Of a DNA stretch of 64,000 nt, positions 1-7,574 are shown piece after piece (position 1 is the first letter of the stretch; every line of letters starts with the position of its first letter). The notes below the pieces were generated by a model. The model had not been told where the DNA came from. It did no database searches and saw nothing but the letters and a program-made list of their open reading frames with translations. The stretch is from JBBSTY01 sp038235385 (lineage in GTDB: Bacteria > Actinomycetota > Acidimicrobiia > Acidimicrobiales > Acidimicrobilacustridaceae), in assembly GCA_038235385.1 (NCBI GenBank), contig JBBSTY010000002.1:1-64000 (forward strand). The letters run 5' to 3'. The position numbers were made by a program, and so were the translations under genes.

Positions 1-338
1 ACCTCGTGGAGCTCGGTTGTGTGCTCGTCGACGATGGCGTCCATCGCGTCGGCGTCGAGCGGCACGAGCGCTCCGTCGGGCGCGGTGCCCGACGGGGTCG
101 AGCCGGCCGTGGTCGAGCCCGGGGCGTTCGTCGCTCCCGGCGCGGTGCTCGTCGCCGTCGTGTCCGTGCTCGACGAGCACGCTGCCGCGAGCGTGGCGGA
201 CGCCATAACCAGGGCCACCGCCGCGGTCCGTCGGGGCCGGCGGCCGCGGCGCGGGCGCGGCTGGGCCCGTGGGTCGGGGCGCTGGTGGCCCGACGTCGGG
301 GTCGAGGTCGGGGTCGTGGCGTGATCTTCTGATCGCAT
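1..338 (-). CDS. Lipoprotein, N-terminal part (3' end outside window)
   Basis: Only the first 112 codons are visible. The chosen ATG (336-338) gives an arginine-rich N-terminus (about residues 24-38), a hydrophobic stretch and a lipobox-like LAAAC with the acylated Cys at residue 54. A Ser/Thr/Pro/Gly linker follows, then the start of a folded domain (PLDADAMDAIVDEHTTELHE). A shorter start at 206 would remove the positively charged n-region. The signal/linker layout resembles the next gene downstream on the same strand, a serine hydrolase lipoprotein, so it may be a related exported enzyme. That is inference; the catalytic part is outside the window. Confidence 0.6.
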   Translation of the reverse strand, partial: MRSEDHATTPTSTPTSGHQRPDPRAQPRPRRGRRPRRTAAVALVMASATLAAACSSSTDTTATSTAPGATNAPGSTTAGSTPSGTAPDGALVPLDADAMDAIVDEHTTELHE

Positions 339-449
339 GGGCGTGTCGTTTCCTTTGCGGTGTCCGGGCGTTCGAACGAGCGGGTGGTCGGTTCCGGTGG
401 TGGATCGGGTGGTCGGATCGGGTGCGCGTCGCGGCGCGTCCCCGATGGG

Positions 450-2141
450 TCAGCTTCGGGTGAACGTGCCGAGACCCAGCGTGTCCAGGTACTCGACGGT
501 GAAGGCGGTCGCCATGCCCTCGGTGACGGTGAAGCTGACGCCGGTGGGGCCGACGGCGTTCTCGCCGGACGTCTCGAACCAGAACGTGTCACCGTCGAAG
601 TGGGTCATCGGGTAGCGCAGCTGCAGCTCCTTGCCCAGCTTCAGCACGAGGCCGTCGCCGTCGGCGACGACCTCGGCCGGGCCGTACAGCGGGCTGGTGT
701 AGGTCCCGGTGTAGGCGGCGGCCGGCTGGGCCGCTGCGGCGCCGGCCGGTGGGGCGGCGTAGTCGATCTCGGACCGTCCGTGCTCGACGAGCATCTGGAA
801 CTGCTCGGTCAGGAAGGGCCCCCAGTCGACCGTCTGCTCGCCGTGCTTGACCTCGTCGAGGAACTGGGCGCTGATGGTCTCGGCCACGCCGACGGGTGCG
901 GAGTTGGCGAGCACGACGATGCCGAGGCCTTCGCTGGGCAACAGGGTCACGTCGGTGCTGGCACCGAGGGCGAAGGCGCCGGCGTGCGCGACCTGCACCC
1001 GACCCGCGTCGTCCGTGTTGATGGTGAAGCCGACACCGTAGAAGGAGTCTCGGGCGCCCGGGGTCGTGGCCGGATGAGCGAAGGCATGGGCCTGGTGGGT
1101 GAACTGCAGGGCCGCCGGCTCGACGATCTGGCGCCCCTCGAACTGCCCGCCGTTCAGCTCCATGCGCATCCATCGGGCCATGTCGTCGACCGACGAGCTG
1201 GCACCGCCCGCAGGCGACTGCGCCTCGGGGTTGCTCGTGTCGTCCGCTCGCCAGTTCGTGGTGTTCGGTTCGGCGAGCACGTGGGTGGACGCGTGGTTCG
1301 GTGCGTTGCGCCACTCGTCGACCGACGAGGTGGTGTCGGCCATGCCGAGCGGCTCGTAGATGGCCTGCTCGGACAGCTCGGCCCAGGTCAGCCCGACAGC
1401 CTTGGCGGCGGCCACGCCGGCGATCGAGAACCCGTAGTTGCTGTACGCGTAGTTGTCGCGGAAGCGGGCCAGCGGGTACTGGTCGAGCTTGGCGACGATG
1501 TCGTCGTAGTCGTAGCCGAGGTCCTCGAGGAGGTCGCCGCCGTGGTCGGGCAGTCCCGATCGGTGCGACATCAGGTCGGTGAACGTGGCGTGCTCGGTGA
1601 CGTAGGGGTCGGCCACGGCGAAGTTCGGCTCGTAGGTCCGGACCGGGTCGTCCCAGGCGATGCCCTGGCCGACCTGGGAGGCCACGACGCTCGACCCCAG
1701 CGACTTCGACACCGACGCCAGCTGGAACATGGTGCTGGTGTCGACCGCAGCCGGCTCGCCCGCCTTCCGCACCCCGAAGCCCTTGGCGTAGAGGACCTCG
1801 TCCTGGTACACGACAGCGACCGCGACCCCGGGTACTCCGGTGCGGGCCATCGTGTCGTCGACGAAGCCGTCGAGCTGACCGACGGCGGCGTCGACATCCG
1901 CGCGGTCGAGCTGCGGCGCCACGCCGGCGGGCGGCGCCTCGGCCAGCCCACCGGGAGCGGTGGAACCTGGCGCACTGGAACCTGGCGCGACGCCAGCGGC
2001 ACCGTCGTTGGTCGACGTGCATGCCGAAGCGACCAGCAGCCCAGCCATCCCCATGGCGACGGTCGCGGCGCCGACCGAGCGACGCCTCGATCCACGGCGC
2101 TCCCGGCCCTCGCGTCGATCGCCGTGGGTGGTCATCGTCAT
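450..2141 (-). CDS. Serine hydrolase, class C beta-lactamase / esterase family lipoprotein
   Basis: 563 residues. An Arg-rich n-region and a hydrophobic segment lead to a lipobox (LLVASAC, Cys41), so it is probably anchored outside the membrane. The Beta-lactamase domain (PF00144 type) shows the SxxK motif in QLASVSKSLG, the Tyr-x-Asn motif in YSNYG, and the downstream substrate-cleft region. The last ~90 residues (from about AAYTGTYTSP) look like the beta-rich C-terminal domain often attached to this family. Likely reaction: hydrolysis of a peptide, ester or D-amino-acid amide through the SxxK serine; the substrate is unknown. The start at 2141 follows a GGAGGA box; the second ATG at 2135 is equally well spaced. 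A longer upstream reading to 3530 crosses another gene and is rejected. Confidence 0.85.
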   Translation of the reverse strand: MTMTTHGDRREGRERRGSRRRSVGAATVAMGMAGLLVASACTSTNDGAAGVAPGSSAPGSTAPGGLAEAPPAGVAPQLDRADVDAAVGQLDGFVDDTMARTGVPGVAVAVVYQDEVLYAKGFGVRKAGEPAAVDTSTMFQLASVSKSLGSSVVASQVGQGIAWDDPVRTYEPNFAVADPYVTEHATFTDLMSHRSGLPDHGGDLLEDLGYDYDDIVAKLDQYPLARFRDNYAYSNYGFSIAGVAAAKAVGLTWAELSEQAIYEPLGMADTTSSVDEWRNAPNHASTHVLAEPNTTNWRADDTSNPEAQSPAGGASSSVDDMARWMRMELNGGQFEGRQIVEPAALQFTHQAHAFAHPATTPGARDSFYGVGFTINTDDAGRVQVAHAGAFALGASTDVTLLPSEGLGIVVLANSAPVGVAETISAQFLDEVKHGEQTVDWGPFLTEQFQMLVEHGRSEIDYAAPPAGAAAAQPAAAYTGTYTSPLYGPAEVVADGDGLVLKLGKELQLRYPMTHFDGDTFWFETSGENAVGPTGVSFTVTEGMATAFTVEYLDTLGLGTFTRS

Positions 2142-2374
2142 GGCTCCTCCATCAACATTCCCTGCCAACGAATCCGTGGCTCGGCCGCTGGTCCCAACGC
2201 TCCCGGAACGGGCGGTGGTCCGTCCCCGAACCGGCAGCGTAGTGAAAGTTACACCATGTCGACGAGCGGACGGCAGGAGGACTCCTGGTTCGAGGACACC
2301 TGGCCGGACTGGTGACGAGGTGGCGTCTTCGGGCGGGTTCGCCGCCGCTGGCGGAGACCGTCCGGCCCCGCCAC

Positions 2375-2412
2375 CGTGATCAGGTCGCGGCGACGTGATC
2401 AGATCGCGGCGC
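2375..2412. repeat. Tandem 19-base repeat over a stop codon
   Basis: Two adjacent 19-base units, 2375-2393 and 2394-2412, both starting CGTGATCAG and matching at 17 of 19 positions. The second unit contains the stop codon of the hypothetical gene at 2399-3355. It looks like a small slipped-strand duplication that gave the gene a spare stop. Confidence 0.6.
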
Positions 2413-3355
2413 CGCCGAGCAGCAACTGGCCCTGGAGGTCGTCGAGCGCCATCGACAGCGCCGCACCCAACCCCCCGGCCATCGACCCGTCGGCGACGGC
2501 CGAGCGCAGTGCACGCCGATCGCCGACGATGAGCACGACCTGCGCGCCGTCGGGGCCGGCGACCATGGCCGGGTGGTCGACGCCGGCCACCTCCATGCGC
2601 ACGTCGCCTTGGGCCAAGGTCACGCCGGCGGCGGTGACCGAGCCGGACACGGGTGCCACGATCACCTCCGCGCCGATCGACCGGACCGGGACGACCTCGG
2701 TGCCGGCGTCGGCGTCGAGGAACACGAGCACCGGCCCACAGGTCGGCTCGCCGGCGAGGCCCGCAGCCATGCGGACGCCGGGGGCGATCTCGTCCCACTG
2801 CTCGGTCTTGTCGAAGCCGCCGTCGAGGTGGGCGCGCGTCGTCGACCCCATCGTCGTGGCGATGGCAGGGGCGCCCGGACACGGGTCCTGCATGTCGATG
2901 CCCAGGAACGCGCCGGCGACCTCCTGCTCTGGTCCGAGCCGCTCGGCGATCTCGGCCTTCACCGGCAAGATGGCGAAGCCCCGACGGTCGGCGAACATGA
3001 TGATGCCGAATCCTCCATCGGGACCCCAGGCGAAGTTGTCGCTCGCATAGGGCACGCCGCCGTCGTGGAACCGGAACTGACCCTGCTCGTAGGTGTCCCG
3101 GCCCATGTTGGTGGTGCCCCGCACCGAGATCCGCCAGTTGTCGCTCGCGTGCGCATGGGCGAACGACAGCGGCATCTGCTCGTCGGTGGGTTCGACGTGG
3201 CTGAGCACCACGAAGGGGCCACACGCCTCGTCGCCGAGCAGGATCGGTAGCACCGTCGCCCCCATCTGGTCGGACCAGGTGCTCCGCTCCGTGAAGGCGA
3301 CGTCGACGTGACCATCGATCGGGCTCAACGGTGCGCTCGACAAGATCTGGTACAT
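2399..3355 (-). CDS. Hypothetical protein, possible cupin-like fold
   Basis: 318 residues, no signal peptide and no membrane segment. I do not recognise the family. The middle contains a His-rich, Gly/Asp-rich stretch (FAHAHASDNWRISVRG followed by YEQGQFRFHDGG) in a pattern of short beta strands that would fit a bicupin, and the C-terminal third is also strand-rich (EVVPVRSIGAEVIVAPVSG). The cupin assignment is inference. The ATG at 3355 follows GGGGAG with a 7-base spacer. A 19-base near-tandem repeat covers its stop codon. It lies immediately outside the left boundary of the integrated element. Confidence 0.6.
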   Translation of the reverse strand: MYQILSSAPLSPIDGHVDVAFTERSTWSDQMGATVLPILLGDEACGPFVVLSHVEPTDEQMPLSFAHAHASDNWRISVRGTTNMGRDTYEQGQFRFHDGGVPYASDNFAWGPDGGFGIIMFADRRGFAILPVKAEIAERLGPEQEVAGAFLGIDMQDPCPGAPAIATTMGSTTRAHLDGGFDKTEQWDEIAPGVRMAAGLAGEPTCGPVLVFLDADAGTEVVPVRSIGAEVIVAPVSGSVTAAGVTLAQGDVRMEVAGVDHPAMVAGPDGAQVVLIVGDRRALRSAVADGSMAGGLGAALSMALDDLQGQLLLGGAAI

Positions 3356-3490
3356 GGTGGGCTCCCCTCAACTCTGCCGCCGTGCGGCCCCCGGACCGTA
3401 GTGGAACCGGACCCCGATGGCCCCCGACGGCAAACTCCGTGAACCGCGGGCCGGGCGCCGCGAGGGCATCGTCTCGTGATGATCGCGAAG

Positions 3491-3559
3491 GCGCAGTTCG
3501 GTACGTGCCCGGGGTGGGATTCGAACCCACATGACCCGAAAGTCTGGGGGGTTTAAGCC
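3491..3559 (-). other. Attachment-site remnant: 3' fragment of tRNA-Leu
   Basis: Copy of the acceptor 3' strand, T arm, variable arm and anticodon 3' strand of tRNA-Leu, lacking everything 5' of the anticodon loop. It is collinear with 17101-17169 at a constant offset of 13,610. The match stops at 3559: beyond it this copy reads GGTAGC where the tRNA reads CCCTGC. The main internal difference is a two-base swap in the variable arm at 3541-3542. It marks the end of the element distal to the integrase and is not a functional tRNA. Confidence 0.85.
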
Positions 3560-3675
3560 GGTAGCTTCACGTCCATGCTGTGCTACTCCGTGTTGTCGCG
3601 TACCTTCTGGTCAGCATGTTCTCGACCACCTGGTCCGGGCAATGTTGGCTCGTGTTGACCGGTCGCGTCGAGTTC

Positions 3676-3692
3676 GTGAGCAAAATGTGAGC
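3676..3692. repeat. Paired GTGAGC direct repeat, possible integrase arm site (distal end)
   Basis: GTGAGCAAAATGTGAGC holds two GTGAGC copies with an 11-base period. The same arrangement in the same orientation (GTGAGCATTCTGTGAGC) occurs at 17039-17055 just upstream of the integrase start. The shared spacing at both ends suggests arm-type binding sites for the integrase or a directionality factor. This is inference. Confidence 0.45.
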
Positions 3693-3714
3693 GCGCTGGA
3701 GGCGCGCCCGCCCC

Positions 3715-4146
3715 TCAGCGCCCTGTCGCCTCAACGACCGACTCCCAGCGCTCGAACCGTCGGGAGTCGAAGTAGAACGTGATGAAGTCGCCCTCTTCGT
3801 CCAACAACCCGAGGACCAAGTCGAGTGGCTCAGCGAAGTAGGCCGATGCGGGTTCGGCCAGATCCGGCGCGACCGCTTCTGCGAGCTTCAAGACGACAAC
3901 CGCTGGCGTTCCGTAAGCCGGACGCCGTCGGTTTCTCATGCCGGGCTTCCATCGCACCAACTCGCCGGGTTCGAACTCCCCAACCTGGGAAAACATCTCG
4001 AAGGCGCTACGGAGTTCATCCGGATAATTGTCCTCCCCGGCACGACGCTCGTACAGTTCTTGCCGCGATTTAGTCTTTGCTTCTTGCTCCTCCATGAACC
4101 GGGTCAGATCATCTGGCGCAGGCTTAGGCGGGACTGATCTAGGCAT
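3715..4146 (-). CDS. Unknown cargo protein C of a three-gene operon
   Basis: 143 residues, soluble, family not recognised. The N-terminal ~45 residues are charged and probably helical (FMEEQEAKTKSRQELYERRA). The rest looks like a compact beta-rich domain: GELVRWKPGM, then TPAVVVLKL and a C-terminal ITFYFDSRRFERWESV. A small barrel-type fold is conceivable but unproven. The start overlaps the end of the upstream gene by 8 bases, so it is the last gene of the leftward operon 5748-3715. Base composition is less GC-rich than the flanking chromosome, consistent with transferred cargo. Confidence 0.6.
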   Translation of the reverse strand: MPRSVPPKPAPDDLTRFMEEQEAKTKSRQELYERRAGEDNYPDELRSAFEMFSQVGEFEPGELVRWKPGMRNRRRPAYGTPAVVVLKLAEAVAPDLAEPASAYFAEPLDLVLGLLDEEGDFITFYFDSRRFERWESVVEATGR

Positions 4147-5035
4147 GATCGTGCTTCTTCCTCAAGGCGTGAACCTGCTCACGAACTCCATCGCTATATA
4201 GACGCGTGTCCAAGAGAATGAACCGGTCATCGATCTCGGCCAAGGCGACGTTGACATCCCGGAGGCCGCGGCCATGCCGATCCGTCAACAATTCGAGACG
4301 GTCGAGTCGGTTGTCTGTATCAGAGCCTCTCCCAAACCACTCCTCCGAAGCCGAGCCCATCGACAGCGTGGCAAGAAGCGAGTTTCTCTCATCAATCTGC
4401 TTCAGCAAGTCGAGGTCGATCAATTCTGCCTCGCGGACGGCACGCTGCAGGCGAGACAAATCGCTTCGCCTCGTGTGCCAAATACCAGCGGCGATTAGCC
4501 GCTCTGCCCGCGAGATCATATGGTTGGCTTGCGTCAGGCGGTAGGCCGCCTGCCCAACCGCCGATTCGGTGCGATTCTCACACAGCTCACGATTCAGAGC
4601 TCGGGGGGCAATGTCGGCCAACCCCCGGAGGACTGCGTCAAGCCTTATTTGAGCGCCGAGACCGATGAGCCAGTCTTCGCCCACGGCGTGAGCCGGATGC
4701 CAATGGTCCAGAAATCCCAGCTTGTCCGCTACATCGTTGTCGGCCAGCTTCAGGAAGGACTGTCGAACAACCGACACATCGTCGCTCCAGCGGCGTCCCG
4801 CAAGGAAGACAAGAGATCCCGCCGGAACCTCAATACTGGTATCTAGATCAAGCCGGAAAAACGATGGCGGAGCCTCGTCGAGCGGGAACCAAATGAGGTT
4901 GTCGGACGTCCATTCATCAACTGATGGAGCGGCAAGCATGTCCGACCTCACCACAACAGGCCGAAACGCCGAAACTCGACCTTCGTTTCCACCGGGCATG
5001 CCGGCAATGCCCCAGAGTTCGAAGTCATCGCTCAT
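4139..5035 (-). CDS. Unknown cargo protein B of a three-gene operon
   Basis: 298 residues, no signal or membrane segment, family not recognised. The first ~110 residues look like a beta-rich domain (DNLIWFPLDEAPPSFFRLDL; SLVFLAGRRWSDDVSVVRQSF). Residues from about 130 onward are mostly helical and highly charged (RALNRELCENRTESAVGQAA; LQRAVREAELIDLDLLKQID) and end in a helical tail (VREQVHALRKKHDHA). Its ATG overlaps the previous gene's stop (5032-5035) and its own end overlaps the next gene, so the three genes are translationally coupled. Role unknown. Confidence 0.65.
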   Translation of the reverse strand: MSDDFELWGIAGMPGGNEGRVSAFRPVVVRSDMLAAPSVDEWTSDNLIWFPLDEAPPSFFRLDLDTSIEVPAGSLVFLAGRRWSDDVSVVRQSFLKLADNDVADKLGFLDHWHPAHAVGEDWLIGLGAQIRLDAVLRGLADIAPRALNRELCENRTESAVGQAAYRLTQANHMISRAERLIAAGIWHTRRSDLSRLQRAVREAELIDLDLLKQIDERNSLLATLSMGSASEEWFGRGSDTDNRLDRLELLTDRHGRGLRDVNVALAEIDDRFILLDTRLYSDGVREQVHALRKKHDHA

Positions 5036-5748
5036 ATGGCACCTCGCAGTATTGCGGCAGCATCAGCCATCGGGTCGGACGTCTCGCGCACCGACGATTC
5101 TAGCCACGCGATAAGGCCCTCGTACTCATCGGGTCTCAGTTCAGAATCCTCGTCGCGCAGGAACGTTCGGAACCAGTCTGCGTCGTCAACATGCATGAAC
5201 AACTGGTGTGGCACCGATGGAGGGTTGACGTACGGCAGAGCACGAACGTGTACCTCCCACGTCCAAGCTCGCGGCTCGTTTGGATCACCAGCGATGATGC
5301 GCTCGGACTTTGCCGGGGCTACTCCGTCAACGTAACCCTGTGGAGGGTCATACGACGTAGCGATCCACGATGGGAACTCTGCCGGAACGGAGTCGATGGG
5401 CACGTGACTCTTCTTCGCGAACGCTGATCGGTCGGCAGCGTCGTCAAAGACCGGATCGGCGACGAGGTGGCCATGCCATAACCCGCCGGAGTCGAACGGC
5501 AGGGCCCCACCTTCGAGCGAACTTGGATCCGCTGGTGGGTGACTTACAACTATGCATCGCGTAAACGCATCGTCGCAGCGAAGCACATACCAATAGGCAC
5601 AACGCCCAAGGTCTAGGCCATCCTCCGCCTCCCGAGTGTTATCAGTTGGGTCGATCCTGTCGAACCTTGAAACAAGCCGGTCCCGCAAGACGTGGGTCCA
5701 GCTAGATGAGCGGCGAGCTTCGCCTGGCAGCGCCTGTACCCAGTACAT
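5032..5748 (-). CDS. Unknown cargo protein A, first gene of a three-gene operon
   Basis: 238 residues, soluble, family not recognised. It is rich in aromatic residues (GRCAYWYVLRCDDAFTRCIV; ARAWTWEVHVRALPYVNPP-like region), with a C-terminal acidic helical section (LRPDEYEGLIAWLESSVRE). No catalytic motif was identified. The ATG at 5748 sits 6 bases after TACCAT, fitting a leaderless transcript, and no Shine-Dalgarno is visible. The three genes run A-B-C with 4- and 8-base overlaps between the element's left end and its first HTH gene, the usual place for accessory or defence cargo. Confidence 0.65.
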   Translation of the reverse strand: MYWVQALPGEARRSSSWTHVLRDRLVSRFDRIDPTDNTREAEDGLDLGRCAYWYVLRCDDAFTRCIVVSHPPADPSSLEGGALPFDSGGLWHGHLVADPVFDDAADRSAFAKKSHVPIDSVPAEFPSWIATSYDPPQGYVDGVAPAKSERIIAGDPNEPRAWTWEVHVRALPYVNPPSVPHQLFMHVDDADWFRTFLRDEDSELRPDEYEGLIAWLESSVRETSDPMADAAAILRGAI

Positions 5749-5754
5749 CCGACG

Positions 5755-5760
5755 ATGGTA
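5755..5760 (-). promoter_or_regulatory. -10 box TACCAT, leaderless promoter of the three-gene cargo operon
   Basis: TACCAT on the minus strand lies 6 bases before the ATG at 5748. The geometry matches the other TANNNT-start arrangements in this window. No clear -35 box was found. Confidence 0.5.
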
Positions 5761-5883
5761 TCCGATCAGCCCTTGACAGCCGCGAGCCGGGGAATCACGC
5801 GACGCCCGCCCACTTCGGGGTGGGTTAGAAGAGCGAGGGTCTCGTCGCGCCCTCGCCAGTCCTACGACTCGGAGGTCGTGCTG

Positions 5884-6117
5884 ATGAGCTTTGACGAGTT
5901 GCCTGAGATGCTCACGGTGGAGGAGGCGGCCGCCGTGCTACGGATCGGCCGGTCGGCCGCCTACGCCGAGGTGGCCCGGTTCGAGGCCACAGGTGGCCGC
6001 TACGGCATCCCCTGCGTGCGGATCGGCCGGACCCTCCGGGTGCCGAAGCGGGCGCTGCTGCGCTTGATCGAGCAGCAGGTCGGCGAAAGCGTGGCCATCC
6101 CGATCGATGCGGCCTGA
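5884..6117 (+). CDS. Excisionase-like MerR/HTH_17 DNA-binding protein (copy 1)
   Basis: 77 residues. A winged-helix HTH of the excisionase/MerR type is clear: MLTVEEAAAVLRIGRSAAYA, then a wing ending VRIGRTLRVPKRALLRLIE. Such proteins act as recombination directionality factors or small regulators of integrative elements. The start follows GGAGG (5871-5875) with an 8-base spacer. A near-copy, identical at roughly 60 of 76 aligned residues, lies 875 bases downstream (6759-6989), and the similarity extends upstream through a small hairpin (about 5809-5823, matching 6685-6700). The next gene overlaps its end by 11 bases. Confidence 0.8.
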   Translation: MSFDELPEMLTVEEAAAVLRIGRSAAYAEVARFEATGGRYGIPCVRIGRTLRVPKRALLRLIEQQVGESVAIPIDAA

Positions 6118-6712
6118 GAGCCGACTCATCGTGCACCCTGCCGCCAGGGTGGTGCGGCGCGTCCTCGCGCCGTCGGCGTGGTTGGTGCTCGAGGAACTGG
6201 CCCGCATCGCCGGCGACAGCAGCGTGGCGACGACGAGCCTCTGCCGGCTGGCGGTCGCGCTGGGGACTTCGAAGGACACCATCGCCCGGGCGCTGCAGCG
6301 GCTCATCGCCGGTGGGCCCGTCGAGCGGACCGAGAACCGGGACACAGGTACGGGACAGTCCGGCACCGCTGCCTACCGAGATCATTCTTCTGGTGCCCGG
6401 AGTCGAGGTCCGAGCGACGTAGCCAACGTGCCCGGGGTGGGACTCGAACCCGCACGATCCCCAGGTACCTGGGCGCGGGGTGTAGCCGGTCGCTTCACCA
6501 TCGACGGCGAGACCCACCGTGCGCCGGCGTCCCACAGGCCCGATCCGGAGTTTTTTCTTCGCGAGGTGTCCGGATTCGGGCTTCTCGGTGGCGTTGTCAG
6601 GTGCGGCCAGAGTTCAGGCTCGCGATCTCTCGCGATCGTCGGCCCTGCTCAGCGGCCCATTTCAAAAACTTTCGCGACATCCACCCCACTTCGAGGTGGG
6701 TTAGATGGGTAG
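6107..6712 (+). pseudogene. Truncated replication/HTH regulator (copy 1), fused to a tRNA scar
   Basis: The first ~91 residues are a clear relative of the gene at 6979-7455 (both have LAPSAWLVLEELA, SKDTIARALQRLIA and RTE), a winged-helix domain. Homology stops at about 6380. The frame then runs through unrelated sequence and straight across the tRNA-like scar 6427-6498 to a chance stop at 6712. The C-terminal half therefore looks like junk created when another element end joined here. It may still give a truncated DNA-binding protein. Confidence 0.65.
6427..6498 (-). other. Second, diverged tRNA-like attachment scar
   Basis: Read on the minus strand this segment ends with a T-loop (GGGTTCGAGTCCCAC) and the acceptor strand CCCGGGC plus discriminator A. 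It is preceded by a palindromic variable-arm-like CAGGTACCTG and a remnant of an anticodon arm. It shares CGTGCCCGGGGTGGGA and AGCCGGTnGCTTCAC with the scar at 3491-3559, the second block lying outside the tRNA itself, so both scars are the same kind of element end. The T stem has a mismatch and the 5' half is absent, so it is not a tRNA gene. Together 3560-6427 and 6498-17101 look like two joined element bodies. Confidence 0.65.
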
Positions 6713-6758
6713 AGGGTCTCGTCGCACCCTCGCAGCCAACGGCTCGGAGGTCGTGCTG
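6499..6758. other. Intergenic left arm of the inner element unit
   Basis: No convincing gene. It contains the direct repeat TCGCGATC-TC-TCGCGATC near 6630-6650, a TTTTTT run near 6550, and from about 6684 a stretch duplicated from about 5806, including the CCCAC-loop-GTGGG hairpin that precedes the HTH gene in both copies. These are plausible integrase-arm or regulatory sequences; none is proven. Confidence 0.4.
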
Positions 6759-6989
6759 ATGAGCTTTGACGAGTTGCCCGAGATGCTCACCGTCGAGGAA
6801 GCAGCCAAGGTGCTGCGTATCGGCCGGTCAGCGGCCTACGCCGGAGTGGCGCAGTTTGAGGCCACGAACGGTCGCTACGGGATCCCGTGCATGCGGATCG
6901 GGCGGATCCTGCGGGTCCCGAAGCGGCTGCTGATCCGGTGGATCGAGCAGCTCGGCGACACCACCCAACTGCCCTTCGATGCCGCCTGA
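6759..6989 (+). CDS. Excisionase-like MerR/HTH_17 DNA-binding protein (copy 2)
   Basis: 76 residues with the same winged HTH as copy 1 (MLTVEEAAKVLRIGRSAAYA; MRIGRILRVPKRLLIRWIE). The ATG at 6759 follows GGAGG (6746-6750) with an 8-base spacer; an in-frame upstream reading from 6705 lacks such a site. It starts the backbone operon HTH - second HTH - small ORF - relaxase, each joined by overlaps or very short gaps. Likely role: excision/directionality factor or transcriptional regulator. Substitutions between the copies cluster in the wing and C-terminal tail, which suggests divergence from a common source rather than a very recent duplication. Confidence 0.82.
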   Translation: MSFDELPEMLTVEEAAKVLRIGRSAAYAGVAQFEATNGRYGIPCMRIGRILRVPKRLLIRWIEQLGDTTQLPFDAA

Positions 6990-7455
6990 GCAACGACTCA
7001 CCGTCCTTCCCGCTGCTAGCTCCGTTCGGCGCGCCCTGGCACCGTCGGCGTGGCTCGTGCTCGAGGAGCTCGCTCTCTCGTTCGACGGCGAGGGCACCGC
7101 CACCACGAACGTCCGCCTGTTGGCGGCCGAGCTCGGCATGTCGAAGGACACGGTCGCTCGCGCTCTGCAGCGGCTCATCGCCGCCGGGCTCGTCGAGCGG
7201 ACCGAGTACCGGGGTTTGGGCACCGGTCAGTTCGGCACGGTCGCCTACCGGGTCGAGCTGGTCGCCGCCGGGCTCGAGGTCGCCTCGGATACGACGACAG
7301 CTTCGGGGTCGAACGACGACGTCGCCCCGGGCCCGCCTCGGTCGATCGAGCTCACTCCCCCGCCGAAGTGCTCCAGCACCGAAGCCGAGAAGCGATCGGT
7401 CGCGAGACGCCCGAAGGCGACGCTCGCTGACACCGATCAGCTCCAGCTCTTCTGA
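6979..7455 (+). CDS. Winged-helix protein, replication-initiator/regulator-like (copy 2, intact)
   Basis: 158 residues. Residues ~15-95 form a helix-rich winged HTH (LAPSAWLVLEELALSFDG; LLAAELGMSKDTVARALQRL; GLVERTEYR), like the GntR/RepA-type wHTH domains of mobile elements. The C-terminal ~60 residues are Ser/Pro/Thr-rich and probably disordered, ending LADTDQLQLF, a short hydrophobic tail that could be a clamp- or partner-binding motif (speculative). It overlaps the upstream HTH gene by 11 bases and precedes the small ORF and relaxase. Probable role: transcriptional control or accessory DNA binding for mobilization. Confidence 0.75.
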   Translation: MPPEQRLTVLPAASSVRRALAPSAWLVLEELALSFDGEGTATTNVRLLAAELGMSKDTVARALQRLIAAGLVERTEYRGLGTGQFGTVAYRVELVAAGLEVASDTTTASGSNDDVAPGPPRSIELTPPPKCSSTEAEKRSVARRPKATLADTDQLQLF

Positions 7456-7463
7456 GGCTGACG

Positions 7464-7574
7464 ATGAAGGACAACGCCGTGAGCAACACACCGCAAGAGG
7501 TCGACACACTTGCACTTGAAGTGCCCGGGTCGGTCGGGCGTCACGGTTGGGCTCCCGGGAGCGTCCCGTGCTGA
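7464..7574 (+). CDS. Small ORF (36 residues) coupled to the relaxase
   Basis: ATG at 7464 with a GAGG box 6 bases upstream. It reads MKDNAVSNTPQEVDTL... and stops at 7574, overlapping the relaxase GTG start (7568) by 7 bases. It starts 9 bases after the upstream stop, so spacing and overlap fit an operon gene or a translational-coupling leader. No recognised domain. It could be only a coupling device, so the protein itself is uncertain. Confidence 0.45.
   Translation: MKDNAVSNTPQEVDTLALEVPGSVGRHGWAPGSVPC

Noticed and set aside
450..3530. A single 1026-codon reading on the minus strand covering the serine hydrolase and beyond
   Set aside because: The upstream part is Arg-rich shadow coding opposite in frame to the real gene 2399-3355; the lipoprotein signal and Shine-Dalgarno set the true start at 2141.
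3491..3559. A second functional tRNA-Leu gene
   Set aside because: It has the T arm and 3' acceptor strand but no 5' acceptor strand or D arm.
6427..6498. A functional class II tRNA
   Set aside because: The 5' half is absent and the T stem has a mismatch.
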